Assembly: GCA_002350725.1 (NCBI GenBank)
Contig: DEFJ01000015.1
Span: forward strand, 44,009-108,008
Source: Cyanobacteria bacterium UBA2855
Lineage (GTDB): Bacteria > Cyanobacteriota > Vampirovibrionia > Gastranaerophilales > Gastranaerophilaceae
DNA: 64,000 nucleotides
Direction: 5' to 3'
Positions 6,446 to 15,657 of the stretch are shown piece by piece (the stretch's first letter is position 1; the number at the start of each line of letters is the position of its first letter). A program made the translations under genes and the position numbers. The notes beneath the pieces were generated by a model that searched no databases, was not told the origin of the DNA, and saw only the letters and a list, made by a program, of their open reading frames with translations.

Positions 6446-9190
6446 ATGGCGAAAATATCTGTAATTGTTCCTGTTTATAATGATTGTGTATACATAAAAC
6501 GTTGTTTGGACTCATTAATTAACCAAACATATAGAGATTTAGAAATTATTGTTGTAGACGATGGTTCAACAGATGATACACCAAAAGTTTTAGAAGAATA
6601 CGCTCAAAAAGATAATCGCATAAAAGTAATTACACAAGCTAATGCAAAACTTGGTGCGGCAAGAAATACAGGTATAAAAGCAGCAACAGGAGAGTTTATA
6701 TCTTTTGTTGATAGTGACGATTGGGTTGATACAGATTATTATGAATTTTTATATAATGCAATAACTAAAAACAATTCAGAAATAGCTGTATCATCTTCAA
6801 TAAGAGAAAAAGCCTCCGGACATTATACATACTGTCTTAAATATGATGAAGAAAAAACCTATACCGATAAAGATGAGATTATAAAAGCATTAAAAATGCC
6901 ACCTTACTGGTTTGTTTGGGGCAGACTTTATAAAAGAGAAATTTTAAATGATATATGGTTTGAAGAAGGAGTATTTTTTGAAGATGCCGGGTATACCGCA
7001 AAAATTGTAGACAAACTTCAAAATATTACAGTTGTACCTAATATTAAATATCACTATTTTTCTAATCCTAATTCAATATTAAAATCAAAAGGTTCTCTTG
7101 CAAAAAGCATGGATCAAGTTAATTCTATGTGGAATACTATAAATTTTGCAAAAGAACACAATATAAATTTAAAAGAGATAACCATATATAAAGACAGGCA
7201 TTTGTTATACACAACAAAATATTATGCTAACAGAAAAGAATTTTATTTATTCGGTATAAAAGTTTATACAAAATATGAAGAATTTAATAATACAAAAACC
7301 TTTGTAATATTTAATACTTCATGTTTTGGGGATGTATTAGTTTGCAATACATTATGCCAAAATATTAAAATGGCATATCCTGATTCAAAAGTAGTTTTTG
7401 TTGTTGATAAACCGTTTTATGATGTTGCAAAATGTCAAAAGGATGTAGATGACGTAATTGTATACGATAAAAAAGGTATTCACAAAGGATTAGGCGGGAT
7501 TATTAAATTTGCAAAAGATTTTCCTTACAAAAAACCGTTTGCTACTTTTAACACATACGGTAATGCCAGAAATAATGTAATTGCAAAATTAATAGGTGCA
7601 CAATATCCGATCATCGGAAAACGTGTCCGTGGAAGAAATATTACAATGCAGGAGGCGCATACAGCTCTATTTAAACAATTTACAAATAAAAATTTGCAAA
7701 ATTTTCCAATCAAATGCTATGCTGACGAAAATCTTCCCGAACATTTAAAGGAATTAATGCCAAGATGGAACAGATATATTGCATTGTGCGTACTGACAAA
7801 AAACCCTCCAAAAGATATGCCGTTTATGACTGCGGTTGAATTGATTAATAAAATTAATTACTTTGGGTATAAAGCCGTAATTGTCGGAACAGGGGATAAT
7901 ACAGTTCAATACGCACAAGAGCTTGAGAATGTCGGTTGTAAATTTATAAATCTGGTAAATAAGACATCAATACCGGAATTAGGTAGTGTATTAAAAAAAT
8001 GTGAAGCATTAATCAGTGTTGATACAGGGACAATGCACTACGGTTATGCCCTTGGAGTGCCTACTACAGCAGTTTTCTATGAAAAGATTACTCTACCTCA
8101 ATGGGCACCAAATCCGAATGTATATAATACTGTTCTGATTAGAGAAAATCAAACTGCAGAAAATATTTTTGATAAAACACAAAAACTCATAAAAGGGACT
8201 TTGGATAAAGACAGAAAAGAAATTGCAATATGCTTTGGTTGTGACAACAAATATGTTCAACATATGGCTGCCACAATGTCTTCTATCCTAAAAAATAAAC
8301 ACGAAGAAGAGTATATTAAATTTTATGTTATAGACGGTGGAATCTCTGCTGCAAACAAAAGAAAATTAGCTTATTTTGAAAAAAAATATACATGTAATAT
8401 TACATATGTAAAACCTGATTTAGAGAAACTAAAAAATTGCAATACCTTTAAAGGTGACTACATTTCTATTGCTGCATATTACAGGCTTTTAATTCCTGAG
8501 TTAATTCCGAATGAGGACAGGGTATTGTATTTAGATTGCGATATTATTGTGAGGAAACCGCTATCTGACTTATTCTATAAGCATTTTGAAAACAATTTGG
8601 TACTAGGGGTCGTGGATGTATCATTAAAAGAGCATTCCAAAAGGCTAAATGTTGAAAAATACATAAACAGTGGAGTGTTACTATTAAACTGCAAAAAAAT
8701 GCGGGAAGAAAATTCTGTTGAAAAAATTATTGATTGGATAAATAACAATCAGGATAAAATCGAATGCCACGATCAGGATGTAATTAATGCGGTATTTGCC
8801 GGCAAGGTAGATTACGTGGAAAACATATATAATGCTCAGGTTAAAAAATTACACGATACAATTTTCAGTGGTATAAAAGACCCTGCAATATTACATTTTA
8901 TATCACCTAAAAAACCATGGATTTATTGGAAACCGCTTAATTCAACTCATTGGTCATACGTATATTTTGATGCATTAAAGGATACTCCGTGGGATGATTT
9001 TATAAAAGAATACATGAAAAAAGCTTTGTGCATATTGCCGCTTAGAATATTTTATCCGTACGGAATTACCCGTAAAATTGTCAGATGGATTTTTTCTCTG
9101 ACAAATTCTCCCGATAGAAAACACAAGTTATTAACCATTTTGGGCATAAAATTTAAATTTAAAAAGGATAGAGTTATCAATGAGCAGTAA
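6446..9190 (+). CDS. Three-module glycosyltransferase: GT2 - GT9-like - GT8
   Basis: The ATG at 6446 is chosen because GGAGAG lies just before it and the GT2 motif starts immediately; product 914 residues. Residues 1-~240 are a GT2 A-fold transferase: SVIVPVYND (5-13), VVDDGS (36-41) and DSDDW (89-93). Residues ~284-585 resemble GT9 heptosyltransferase-type B-fold enzymes: FNTSCFGDVLVCN (289-301), GTGDN (481-485) and SVDTGTMHYGYALGVPT (524-540). Residues ~590-860 are GT8: ICFGCDNKYV (594-603), LDCD (696-699) and CHDQD (774-778). The tail LTILGIKFKFKK is typical of free-standing surface-polysaccharide transferases, and a similar motif, YLFGIKVYTKY (267-277), marks the GT2/GT9 junction. It is likely cytoplasmic or membrane-associated, adding three successive sugars to an envelope glycan. 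Donors and acceptor are unknown. Confidence 0.88.
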   Translation: MAKISVIVPVYNDCVYIKRCLDSLINQTYRDLEIIVVDDGSTDDTPKVLEEYAQKDNRIKVITQANAKLGAARNTGIKAATGEFISFVDSDDWVDTDYYEFLYNAITKNNSEIAVSSSIREKASGHYTYCLKYDEEKTYTDKDEIIKALKMPPYWFVWGRLYKREILNDIWFEEGVFFEDAGYTAKIVDKLQNITVVPNIKYHYFSNPNSILKSKGSLAKSMDQVNSMWNTINFAKEHNINLKEITIYKDRHLLYTTKYYANRKEFYLFGIKVYTKYEEFNNTKTFVIFNTSCFGDVLVCNTLCQNIKMAYPDSKVVFVVDKPFYDVAKCQKDVDDVIVYDKKGIHKGLGGIIKFAKDFPYKKPFATFNTYGNARNNVIAKLIGAQYPIIGKRVRGRNITMQEAHTALFKQFTNKNLQNFPIKCYADENLPEHLKELMPRWNRYIALCVLTKNPPKDMPFMTAVELINKINYFGYKAVIVGTGDNTVQYAQELENVGCKFINLVNKTSIPELGSVLKKCEALISVDTGTMHYGYALGVPTTAVFYEKITLPQWAPNPNVYNTVLIRENQTAENIFDKTQKLIKGTLDKDRKEIAICFGCDNKYVQHMAATMSSILKNKHEEEYIKFYVIDGGISAANKRKLAYFEKKYTCNITYVKPDLEKLKNCNTFKGDYISIAAYYRLLIPELIPNEDRVLYLDCDIIVRKPLSDLFYKHFENNLVLGVVDVSLKEHSKRLNVEKYINSGVLLLNCKKMREENSVEKIIDWINNNQDKIECHDQDVINAVFAGKVDYVENIYNAQVKKLHDTIFSGIKDPAILHFISPKKPWIYWKPLNSTHWSYVYFDALKDTPWDDFIKEYMKKALCILPLRIFYPYGITRKIVRWIFSLTNSPDRKHKLLTILGIKFKFKKDRVINEQ

Positions 9191-10034
9191 AACAAAGGTT
9201 CTTGTTGCATACCATAAAAAGGATAAACTTTTTAAAAACGAAGTATTGTTTCCTATCCATTTAGGAAGAGAAATATCTTTTGAAAAAACGAAGGACGGTA
9301 AACTTTCAGAACAAGATTATGACTGGCTCATAAACAATATGGCAGGAGATAATACAGGTGAAAATATTTCCGATAAAAACAGATTTTTAAATGAAATGAC
9401 GGGTATTTATTGGGCTTGGAAAAATTATAACGAGCTTGGGAATCCTGATTATATCGGATTAAATCACTACCGCCGTTTTTTTAAAATCAATTATTCAAAT
9501 TTAACAAAATATTTTAAAGATTATGACTTTATCAAATTATCATCACCTGCTTTTAAAGAGGGAATTAGAGCGGAGTGGGATAATTGTGCAAAATTAAATA
9601 ATCTTGACCCATATGATTTTGAAAGATTTTGCGACTTATATAAGAATATTTATCCATATGATTTTGAAAAATTTAACAACTATATAAACAGCGAAAACCA
9701 TGGCGGTTTGATGAATTTATTCATAATGAAAAAGGAAGATTTCTTTAAATATTGCGAATGGATTTTTCCGCTATTATTTGAAATGGAAAAAACATTTGAT
9801 ACAACAAATCGAACAATAGGAATGATAGCCGAACGATTAACCGCATATTATTTACAAAAGCTTGAAGATAATGGGGAAAAACCTTTATGTACAAGATTAG
9901 CGGACGAACCTCCTGAAATTAGCTTGAGATTTCTTTTATCAAGAATATTTAATATACGCAAAAAAGAACAATCCGGCGGACATAAACACATTAAACTCAC
10001 TATATTTGGGGTTGTTTTAAATATAAGGCATTAA
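9180..10034 (+). CDS. DUF4422 polysaccharide-biosynthesis protein
   Basis: A 284-residue protein whose ATG overlaps the end of the three-module glycosyltransferase by 11 bases, indicating a translationally coupled pair. It starts with a beta strand KVLVAYHKKD and has the blocks ISDKNRFLNEMTGIYWAWKN (about residues 60-79) and YIGLNHYRRFF (91-101) that define DUF4422, found in capsule and exopolysaccharide clusters and thought to be a glycosyltransferase-type domain. The C-terminal tail IKLTIFGVVLNIRH again has the short basic-hydrophobic ending seen in many surface-glycan transferases. Function beyond glycan synthesis is not known from sequence. Confidence 0.82.
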   Translation: MSSKTKVLVAYHKKDKLFKNEVLFPIHLGREISFEKTKDGKLSEQDYDWLINNMAGDNTGENISDKNRFLNEMTGIYWAWKNYNELGNPDYIGLNHYRRFFKINYSNLTKYFKDYDFIKLSSPAFKEGIRAEWDNCAKLNNLDPYDFERFCDLYKNIYPYDFEKFNNYINSENHGGLMNLFIMKKEDFFKYCEWIFPLLFEMEKTFDTTNRTIGMIAERLTAYYLQKLEDNGEKPLCTRLADEPPEISLRFLLSRIFNIRKKEQSGGHKHIKLTIFGVVLNIRH

Positions 10035-10066
10035 TTACTTTCCACGTTAACTTTAAATAATAAAAA

Positions 10067-10333
10067 TTATGCAAAGTGCTGAAAAGAACTAATAGCTCGT
10101 TCAAACATTGTCATCACAGGTTTACAGATTTTATTGTTTTTATTCAATATTGGAGCTAATCTATCTGCCATATTCAATAAGAATATAGATAATGAATTCA
10201 AGTTTACATCCTTAGTTATATATTGTGCGTGATCAGAGACAAGCGGAGTTGTTACCAAAGCATTTTTACATAGCATTACGCTATTTCTTCTTCTGATAGG
10301 TATATTACATGCTGCCGTTATTCTTACACACAT
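10067..10333 (-). CDS. Small unknown protein
   Basis: The start is placed at 10331-10333 because GGAGGAG lies six bases before this ATG; a longer frame to 10357 lacks a signal. The 88-residue product begins MCVRITAACNIPIRRRNS and has a moderately hydrophobic helix (SLSIFLLNMADRLAPIL). Three cysteines lie in the first 30 residues and one later. No domain is recognised. The strong ribosome binding site argues that it is real. It converges on the DUF4422 gene. Confidence 0.5.
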   Translation of the reverse strand: MCVRITAACNIPIRRRNSVMLCKNALVTTPLVSDHAQYITKDVNLNSLSIFLLNMADRLAPILNKNNKICKPVMTMFERAISSFQHFA

Positions 10334-10622
10334 GGGGACTCCTCCACTATTGAACAATTGTCTTTTTTACACTTCTATTTTCTATACTACTTTATAAAAT
10401 TTAGTTGTCAAATATCACACAATTTTTAAAATAATGTATAGCACTATTTTAGCCATCAATTTATAATATGAAATCCATCAAAAGATTGAATTGTTTCTGT
10501 AAAAATAGTTTTTACAAACTTTTTTCAGAATATACATTATTTGAATTTAATACACCCGAAAATGACGTATCGCTATTTTATTATAAAATTGTTATTTGAA
10601 AGAAACAAACGAGGTAAACATT

Positions 10623-10997
10623 ATGAACAAAATAGAAAGAGTTGAAAAAGAATATAAAAAAGCAATAAAAGTTAATCCTACAAATTCATCTTTATATAAC
10701 GACTACGCTGTATTTTTAAGTAAATACAGAAAAGACTTGGAATCATCATTAAAATACTTAAATCTTGCCCTTAAACTAAACCCTGAAAATAAAATATTCA
10801 AATCAAACCTGAACAAAATTATAAAACAGCAAGAAATAAAAATTCAGCGTCGCCATAACATATTTTTGCTATTTATAATCGGAGTAATGCTTTGGATAGG
10901 GTACGAGGGCTATACAAATTTTTTAAATTTATTAACTCTTTTTGTTCTTGCTCAAACAGTTTTAAATTACCCCAAAACTCTCTACAATGATAACTAA
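10623..10997 (+). CDS. Small TPR-like membrane protein
   Basis: ATG 10623 is preferred over an upstream frame start at 10596 because GAGG lies seven bases before it; product 124 residues. Residues ~5-65 resemble a TPR pair (KEYKKAIKVNPTNSSLYNDYA and SLKYLNLALKLNPENKIF). The C-terminal third is one or two membrane helices (IFLLFIIGVMLWIGYEGY and LNLLTLFVLAQTVL). The TPR part would face the cytoplasm if the N-terminus stays inside. The partner is unknown. A terminator follows at 11056. Confidence 0.6.
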   Translation: MNKIERVEKEYKKAIKVNPTNSSLYNDYAVFLSKYRKDLESSLKYLNLALKLNPENKIFKSNLNKIIKQQEIKIQRRHNIFLLFIIGVMLWIGYEGYTNFLNLLTLFVLAQTVLNYPKTLYNDN

Positions 10998-11055
10998 TTA
11001 ACCTTAAAAATCCTCCGATTTGGGGATAATTTCCAATCATATTATGTCCACTTAT

Positions 11056-11083
11056 TCCGAATTAAAAAAATTCGGATTTTTTT
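11056..11083 (+). terminator. Rho-independent terminator
   Basis: TCCGAATT (11056-11063) pairs with AATTCGGA (11069-11076), followed by TTTTTTT. It ends the transcript of the TPR-like gene. Confidence 0.8.
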
Positions 11084-11182
11084 ATTTTGTAACAATTTGT
11101 TTACATAAAAGAAAAAAACCTAAAGTTCTAATTTAAAAATCCGTACCAAATATTACAAGGTTAGATTACCAAGGAGAAGAAA

Positions 11183-11317
11183 ATGTATAAATATGCAATA
11201 TGGCCGGGTGCCTACAGTTTTAAAAACGAAATAGGTCTATTTCTTGAATTTTTCAAAGATAAATTAAATGACCTTATAAAACAGATTGAAGAAACAGAAA
11301 AAGCCATTGGACAATAG
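11183..11317 (+). CDS. 44-residue small protein
   Basis: ATG 11183 follows a strong ribosome binding site (AAGGAGAAG, four to five bases before), and the frame runs to TAG at 11315-11317. The product begins MYKYAIWPGAYSFKNEIG and ends in an amphipathic, charged helix (KLNDLIKQIEETEKAIGQ). A good Rho-independent terminator follows at 11389, so promoter-free space, ribosome binding site, frame and terminator all agree with a free-standing small gene. No homolog is recognised. Confidence 0.55.
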   Translation: MYKYAIWPGAYSFKNEIGLFLEFFKDKLNDLIKQIEETEKAIGQ

Positions 11318-11388
11318 GTTTTAGCTGTTCGATTAGGATATGAGAAAGAGATAAATACTAACTAACCTAAATTTACTTATGTGGTTCT

Positions 11389-11410
11389 GACCGGCAAGTC
11401 CGGTCTTTTT
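11389..11410 (+). terminator. Rho-independent terminator of the small gene
   Basis: GACCGG (11389-11394) and CCGGTC (11400-11405) with a 5-base loop, followed by TTTTT. Confidence 0.85.
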
Positions 11411-11462
11411 GTTGTATTTATAAAAAATTGTCTTTGCGTTAAGCAAAGACAATCATTTGAAT

Positions 11463-11867
11463 TTATCTATTATAATTATCCTTGTCATCCGGTTTCTTTT
11501 TCTTTTTGAGTTCGTCGATATCCTCTAAGTCTTGAGAATCAATAGAAGCTTTATCCTTATTTGCCATATCTTTCCACGCTTCTTTAAGGCTATCCATAAC
11601 CCCTACACGCGCAAACCAGCGAGAAATATATCTCTCATCAGGACCTAAAGAACCTGTTAAACGTTGCTGAGTAGTTAAACTGTATTTTGCCTCAGATACA
11701 GCAATCTGAATTATGACATGCGGTTGAGGATCAGACGCCGGATCCATAGAGATTTTCATATTATTATATCTTTCTTCTCTGAAACTTCTGGAATTACTCG
11801 CATCGCTATTCATATCTTTAATTAAGTCTTTTAATGCTCGACCAAGCTCATTAAATGATTTACCCAT
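11463..11867 (-). CDS. Unknown charged protein, last gene of the ZorAB-like operon
   Basis: A 134-residue soluble protein with GGGAG before the ATG. The N-terminal helix (SFNELGRALKDLIKDM) is followed by a predicted beta-rich core containing PHVIIQIAVSEAKYSLTTQQ and then YISRWFARVGVMDSLKEAW. The last 30 residues are low-complexity and alternately acidic and basic (DELKKKKKPDDKD). No signal peptide or membrane segment. It lies 23 bases downstream of the DUF711 gene in the same direction, so it is co-transcribed with the motor genes. I do not recognise it; it does not resemble the known Zorya effectors ZorC, ZorD or ZorE in size or motifs. Confidence 0.6.
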   Translation of the reverse strand: MGKSFNELGRALKDLIKDMNSDASNSRSFREERYNNMKISMDPASDPQPHVIIQIAVSEAKYSLTTQQRLTGSLGPDERYISRWFARVGVMDSLKEAWKDMANKDKASIDSQDLEDIDELKKKKKPDDKDNYNR

Positions 11868-11890
11868 TTTATCATCTCCCTCTTTTACTA

Positions 11891-13258
11891 CTAATTATTT
11901 AAACTGTGTATTGGTGCAGGAATCCGTCCGCCATGTTTTACAAAATTTTCTGACGACAATTCTTTTACCTTCATTATAGGTGCTTCACCCAAAAGTCCGC
12001 CAAAATATATTTTATCACCGACATTTTTTCCGATAGCAGGAATTATTCTAACCGCAGTAGTTTTTTTATTAATCATACCGATTGCCATTTCATCCGCAAT
12101 CAATCCCGCAATGGTAGAAACAGGGGTATCTCCTGAGATTGCAACCATGTCTATACCAACTGAACATACACAAGTCATAGCTTCAAGTTTATCAATTGAT
12201 AAAAATTCATTTTCCGCAGCCTCAATCATTCCCGCATCTTCCGAAACAGGAATAAATGCGCCTGACAAACCTCCAACATGAGATGATGCCATAACTCCAC
12301 CTTTTTTAACAGCATCATTTAGCATTGCTAAAGCAGCAGTAGTCCCATGTGCTCCTGCATGCTCTAATCCCATTGCCTGAAAAATCCCCGCAACACTATC
12401 ACCGACAGCAGGTGTCGGAGCCAAAGATAAATCTACAACGCCAAATGGTACTCCTAATCTTTTTGCTAATTTTTTACCTACTAATTCTCCCGTGGATGTT
12501 ATTTTATAGGCTGTTTGCTTTATACAATTTGCAATTGCACTAAAATCAGCATCTTGCGGTAAACTTTCTATTGCAGCTCTAACAACTCCGGGTCCTGATA
12601 CTCCGACATTTAAAGCGCATTCGGGTTCTCCATAACCGCAGTATGCGCCTGCCATAAACGGATTATCACTTGCAGAATTACAAAAACATACTAATTTTGC
12701 AGCTCCAATACTGTTTTTATCTGCAGTCATTTCAGCAGCTTTTTTAATAGTTTCTGCCATCAGTAAAACCGCATCCATATTTATACCGGCTTTTGAACTT
12801 GCAAGATTTATTGAAGAGCATAATCTTTCAGTCTTAGCTAATGCCTCAGGAATACTTTCGATAAGTAACTTGTCCCCCTTTGTAAATCCCTTTTCTACCA
12901 GTGCGGAAAATCCGCCTATAAAATTCACCCCTACTTCAGCGGCAACATCATCAAGAGTTTTAGCTATTTTTACATAATCAGGATTTTCGCAAGCCTCTCC
13001 TATTAATGAAATTGGAGTAACTGATATTCTTTTATTAATAATTGGAATTGAATAATCATTTTCCAAATCTTGAGCATATTCAACAAGATTTGATGCATAT
13101 TTTTTAATCTTATTACGTATATTTTGGCAAAGAACATCTACATCGTTGTGTATACAATCACGCAAACTGATAGCTAAAGTAACAGTCCTGATATCAAGAT
13201 TGTGAAGCTTTACCATATTAATTGTTTCTAATATAAAATTCTCGTTAATTTCCGCCAA
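11891..13258 (-). CDS. DUF711 / PFL family protein (UPF0210)
   Basis: A 455-residue cytosolic protein matching the UPF0210/DUF711 family along its whole length. Landmarks are [14 protein letters not shown] (residues ~22-35), [26 protein letters not shown], the glycine-rich [14 protein letters not shown], and the late [15 protein letters not shown] and [15 protein letters not shown]. The family is widespread, often beside a small ACT-domain protein, and its reaction is not established. No ACT gene is adjacent here. The likely start is TTG at 13258, so the first codons overlap the ZorB-like gene by 14 bases, implying translational coupling. Being locked into an operon with an ion-driven motor pair is unusual for this family. 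Confidence 0.9.
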   Translation of the reverse strand: MAEINENFILETINMVKLHNLDIRTVTLAISLRDCIHNDVDVLCQNIRNKIKKYASNLVEYAQDLENDYSIPIINKRISVTPISLIGEACENPDYVKIAKTLDDVAAEVGVNFIGGFSALVEKGFTKGDKLLIESIPEALAKTERLCSSINLASSKAGINMDAVLLMAETIKKAAEMTADKNSIGAAKLVCFCNSASDNPFMAGAYCGYGEPECALNVGVSGPGVVRAAIESLPQDADFSAIANCIKQTAYKITSTGELVGKKLAKRLGVPFGVVDLSLAPTPAVGDSVAGIFQAMGLEHAGAHGTTAALAMLNDAVKKGGVMASSHVGGLSGAFIPVSEDAGMIEAAENEFLSIDKLEAMTCVCSVGIDMVAISGDTPVSTIAGLIADEMAIGMINKKTTAVRIIPAIGKNVGDKIYFGGLLGEAPIMKVKELSSENFVKHGGRIPAPIHSLNN

Positions 13259-13946
13259 AATTCATTCCGAGCATAGTAGCCAAGCTCGATCCTTTCACTT
13301 TTAATTTTAATTCAACTCTTCTGCTTTTTGAAAAATCCTCAGCACCGGTTCCGTCATACACAGGAGCGGAGAAGGAACGACCTTCTACGATAAGCATTTT
13401 CCTTAAATCTTTATCGTACTTTCTGTTATATCTGGTTTTTAATAACATGTAATCTTGAACGGCGTAAGCACGTTGTAAACTTAAAAACATGTTTCTCTGA
13501 AATTGTTCATTTACCGTTTTTGCATCTCTAAAAGTCTGTGTATCTGTATGACCTTGGACGATAATATTATCAATACTTCTAGCTGTTGCCTCATTTTGAA
13601 ATACCGTATCAAAATATATCGGAGTAAATTTATCAAGGAATTTTTTACCTTTTTCAGATAGCCGATAACTTCCTACATCAAACAACTCTACATCGGAAAT
13701 TTTAACGCTACCAAACATATCAACTTCAGCATCAATTTTTTCAACTTTAAGTTTTTCGGCAAGTTCTTTAGCGGTTTCTTGTTGTTGTTGCTGCTGCTTT
13801 ACGGTTGCTTGAGTAAATCCTGTCATAGCCAAAATAAACAGCGTCATAAATACAATACAAAGACCCAACATCAAGTCTGACATTGTTGTCCAGAATATAT
13901 TATCAGCACCTTCTTCTTTTACTCCGCCTTTTTTATGTATTGCCAT
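13245..13946 (-). CDS. ZorB/MotB-like OmpA-domain protein
   Basis: A 233-residue protein with a short cytosolic N-terminus, one membrane helix at residues ~18-42 ([20 protein letters not shown]) and a periplasmic linker with a poly-Gln run (QQQQQQ, near 52-57). A C-terminal OmpA-like peptidoglycan-binding domain carries VQGHTDT and FSKSRRVEL. The aspartate at the start of the helix (D24 in MSDLM) sits where MotB and ZorB have their ion-binding Asp. Ribosome binding site AGGTGAT. It lies 17 bases downstream of the ZorA-like gene. In the Zorya defence system ZorB pairs with ZorA as a proton-driven motor anchored to the cell wall; the same fold also serves MotB and other machines, so function is inferred from the pair. 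Confidence 0.85.
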   Translation of the reverse strand: MAIHKKGGVKEEGADNIFWTTMSDLMLGLCIVFMTLFILAMTGFTQATVKQQQQQQETAKELAEKLKVEKIDAEVDMFGSVKISDVELFDVGSYRLSEKGKKFLDKFTPIYFDTVFQNEATARSIDNIIVQGHTDTQTFRDAKTVNEQFQRNMFLSLQRAYAVQDYMLLKTRYNRKYDKDLRKMLIVEGRSFSAPVYDGTGAEDFSKSRRVELKLKVKGSSLATMLGMNFGGN

Positions 13947-13963
13947 TTTCTATCACCTGCCAA

Positions 13964-14869
13964 TTAGAACAAATCATCAACATCATCTTTTTTATTTGCG
14001 GCAATCGCTTCTTTTATATTCTTATTAAGCAAGTTCATACCGTAAATAAGATTTTCCAAATATGGAACAAGATTACTTGCTATACCTGAATTAAGCGCAA
14101 CTTTAAAATTCTCCGGCAAGTCTGCAACCATATTTTGTAATGCGTTGTTCTGAATTTTTGTTTCTTTCAATAATTCTAACAAGAATTTTTCCGATGAAAT
14201 ATTGTCAAACAATTTTGACACTGCACTTTGAACGGCATATAACGGTTTTTTACACAAATTATTGTAAGCAAGTTTCTCAAAAACAATAAATATCAACGAA
14301 CAAGATACCGCAACAACTGATACTAACGCAGCTGTCTGCATGGAACCGATAAACCCTGACAAGGAAGCCAAAGTTTTTTCTTGAGATTCAAAAGTAACTT
14401 TTCCGAATGCTAAAGCAATGTTCAAGAATGTAAACAACGGACCGCAACCTGTTAAAATTGTTGATACTGATTGGATAAATTTATAATTGAATTTTGATGT
14501 AACTAAACTGTCTTCTTCAAAGAAATATAACGGATCAACAGTAGTTTGAATATATTGTATTGTTGAAGATACTTCTTTATATGTAAGGTTATTATTTTGA
14601 CCCTTTAATGCAATTGACTCAGAAAATACTAACGTATTCTTAAATTCCATCCAAGGTCCCAGTACATATGGATTGTGAGACATCCATTCATCAATTTCTT
14701 TAAATCTGAAATTCAAGTCTGTCTTTTTAAAATTAGACAAAAAACCAAATAATAATTTCAAATTTTTGCTTGCAAAAGAGTATTTTTGCGTTGTGTAAAT
14801 CAGTGATGAAATAAACAGCATTAGCACTACGTCAATAGGTATATCCAAAAATATTTTAAAAAATCCCAT
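13964..14869 (-). CDS. ZorA-like MotA/TolQ/ExbB channel subunit, short tail
   Basis: The start at 14867-14869 is chosen because GGAG lies six to seven bases before this ATG and the first membrane helix follows at once (MGFFKIFLDIPIDVVLMLFI); product 301 residues. The MotA/TolQ/ExbB core follows a ~110-residue soluble stretch: STILTGCGPLFTFLNIALAF, a conserved-type loop, then FIGSMQTAALVSVVAVSCSLIFIV. The TGxGPLFTFL block and GSMQTAALVS block resemble ZorA. The tail after the last helix is only ~80 residues, whereas Zorya ZorA has a very long coiled-coil tail. It is the first gene of the leftward operon ending at 11463. It probably forms the pentameric ring around the ZorB-like dimer in the inner membrane. 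Confidence 0.82.
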   Translation of the reverse strand: MGFFKIFLDIPIDVVLMLFISSLIYTTQKYSFASKNLKLLFGFLSNFKKTDLNFRFKEIDEWMSHNPYVLGPWMEFKNTLVFSESIALKGQNNNLTYKEVSSTIQYIQTTVDPLYFFEEDSLVTSKFNYKFIQSVSTILTGCGPLFTFLNIALAFGKVTFESQEKTLASLSGFIGSMQTAALVSVVAVSCSLIFIVFEKLAYNNLCKKPLYAVQSAVSKLFDNISSEKFLLELLKETKIQNNALQNMVADLPENFKVALNSGIASNLVPYLENLIYGMNLLNKNIKEAIAANKKDDVDDLF

Positions 14870-15048
14870 AAATTTCTCCAATCTCAACAAAATTGTAACA
14901 AATTTCATAAATAGGGTCAAGTTATTAACCCGTACTTCATTTGCTTGAAGTAGTAGTTTATTAAGACTTATTAAAAATTTTTGATATTTAAGCAACAAAT
15001 ATTATTTTTGAGTTTTAATGTTAGTGTAAAAGATTTGAAGGTAGTATA

Positions 15049-15657
15049 GTGAATTCGATAAATGCAATAAGTGACTTTAAAATACGCAATATAACGAGTA
15101 ATAAAGTTTTATCTTTTGGGGAAACCAAGTCTGACACAGGGGTAGAATTAGAACGTTCCCCTCAAAATGATTCCGTCCAAATTCAAAACAGTGATGCAAA
15201 AAAAGAACGTAAATCACTGGTAAAAAAATACTTAATCACCGGATTAGCAGCATTGGCAGTTGTCGGAACTACTGTATATATGATATATAAAAAAGGCAAA
15301 ATTAATAGTGAATCTAAAGCAATAACTTTAAAACCGGATCCGAACGTGAAATTTGAATCACCGGTCAAAGCTATTGATTTTGGCAAACTTCCGCAAAACC
15401 TTGAAACAGATATTTCAAAATTAAAAAAACAAGGTAAAGTCAACGAGGATGGTACTGAAATTGTTATAAAATATAAAGATAAAACTATCCGCAAATACCA
15501 AATTTCAGCAGGAGAAAATCCTCAAATAGAAAAAGTTTGTGAATATGCATCAGAAGCTCAGGCTAATCCGTATAGAATAACCGAATTTTCAAACGGTAAA
15601 CCTTCTCAAATAGAAAATATCAAAAGTGAAATGGACAGCTATATCACCATACTATAA
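15049..15657 (+). CDS. Unknown membrane-anchored protein with the N-terminal F-x-G / DSV-x-I layout
   Basis: Start is GTG 15049 with AAGG before it; 202 residues. The first 60 residues are hydrophilic and contain LSFGE (21-25) and DSVQIQ (41-46). One membrane helix follows at ~61-80, flanked by Lys, and then a ~120-residue soluble C-terminal part (IVIKYKDKTIRKYQI, ITEFSNGKPSQIENI) that looks like repeated beta hairpins. The same order of motifs recurs in several other genes of the window. There is no cleavable signal peptide, so the topology is probably N-in, C-out. The function is unknown. Its 3' end overlaps the end of pyrF by six bases on the opposite strand. Confidence 0.6.
   Translation: MNSINAISDFKIRNITSNKVLSFGETKSDTGVELERSPQNDSVQIQNSDAKKERKSLVKKYLITGLAALAVVGTTVYMIYKKGKINSESKAITLKPDPNVKFESPVKAIDFGKLPQNLETDISKLKKQGKVNEDGTEIVIKYKDKTIRKYQISAGENPQIEKVCEYASEAQANPYRITEFSNGKPSQIENIKSEMDSYITIL

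Noticed and set aside
10468..10599. 43-codon frame MKSIKRLNCF... upstream of the TPR-like gene
   Set aside because: No ribosome binding site and no codon or family support; the following gene's signals overlap its end.
11463..14869. Complete Zorya defence system
   Set aside because: No ZorC, ZorD or ZorE candidate is present and the ZorA-like tail is too short, so only 'ZorAB-like' is claimed.
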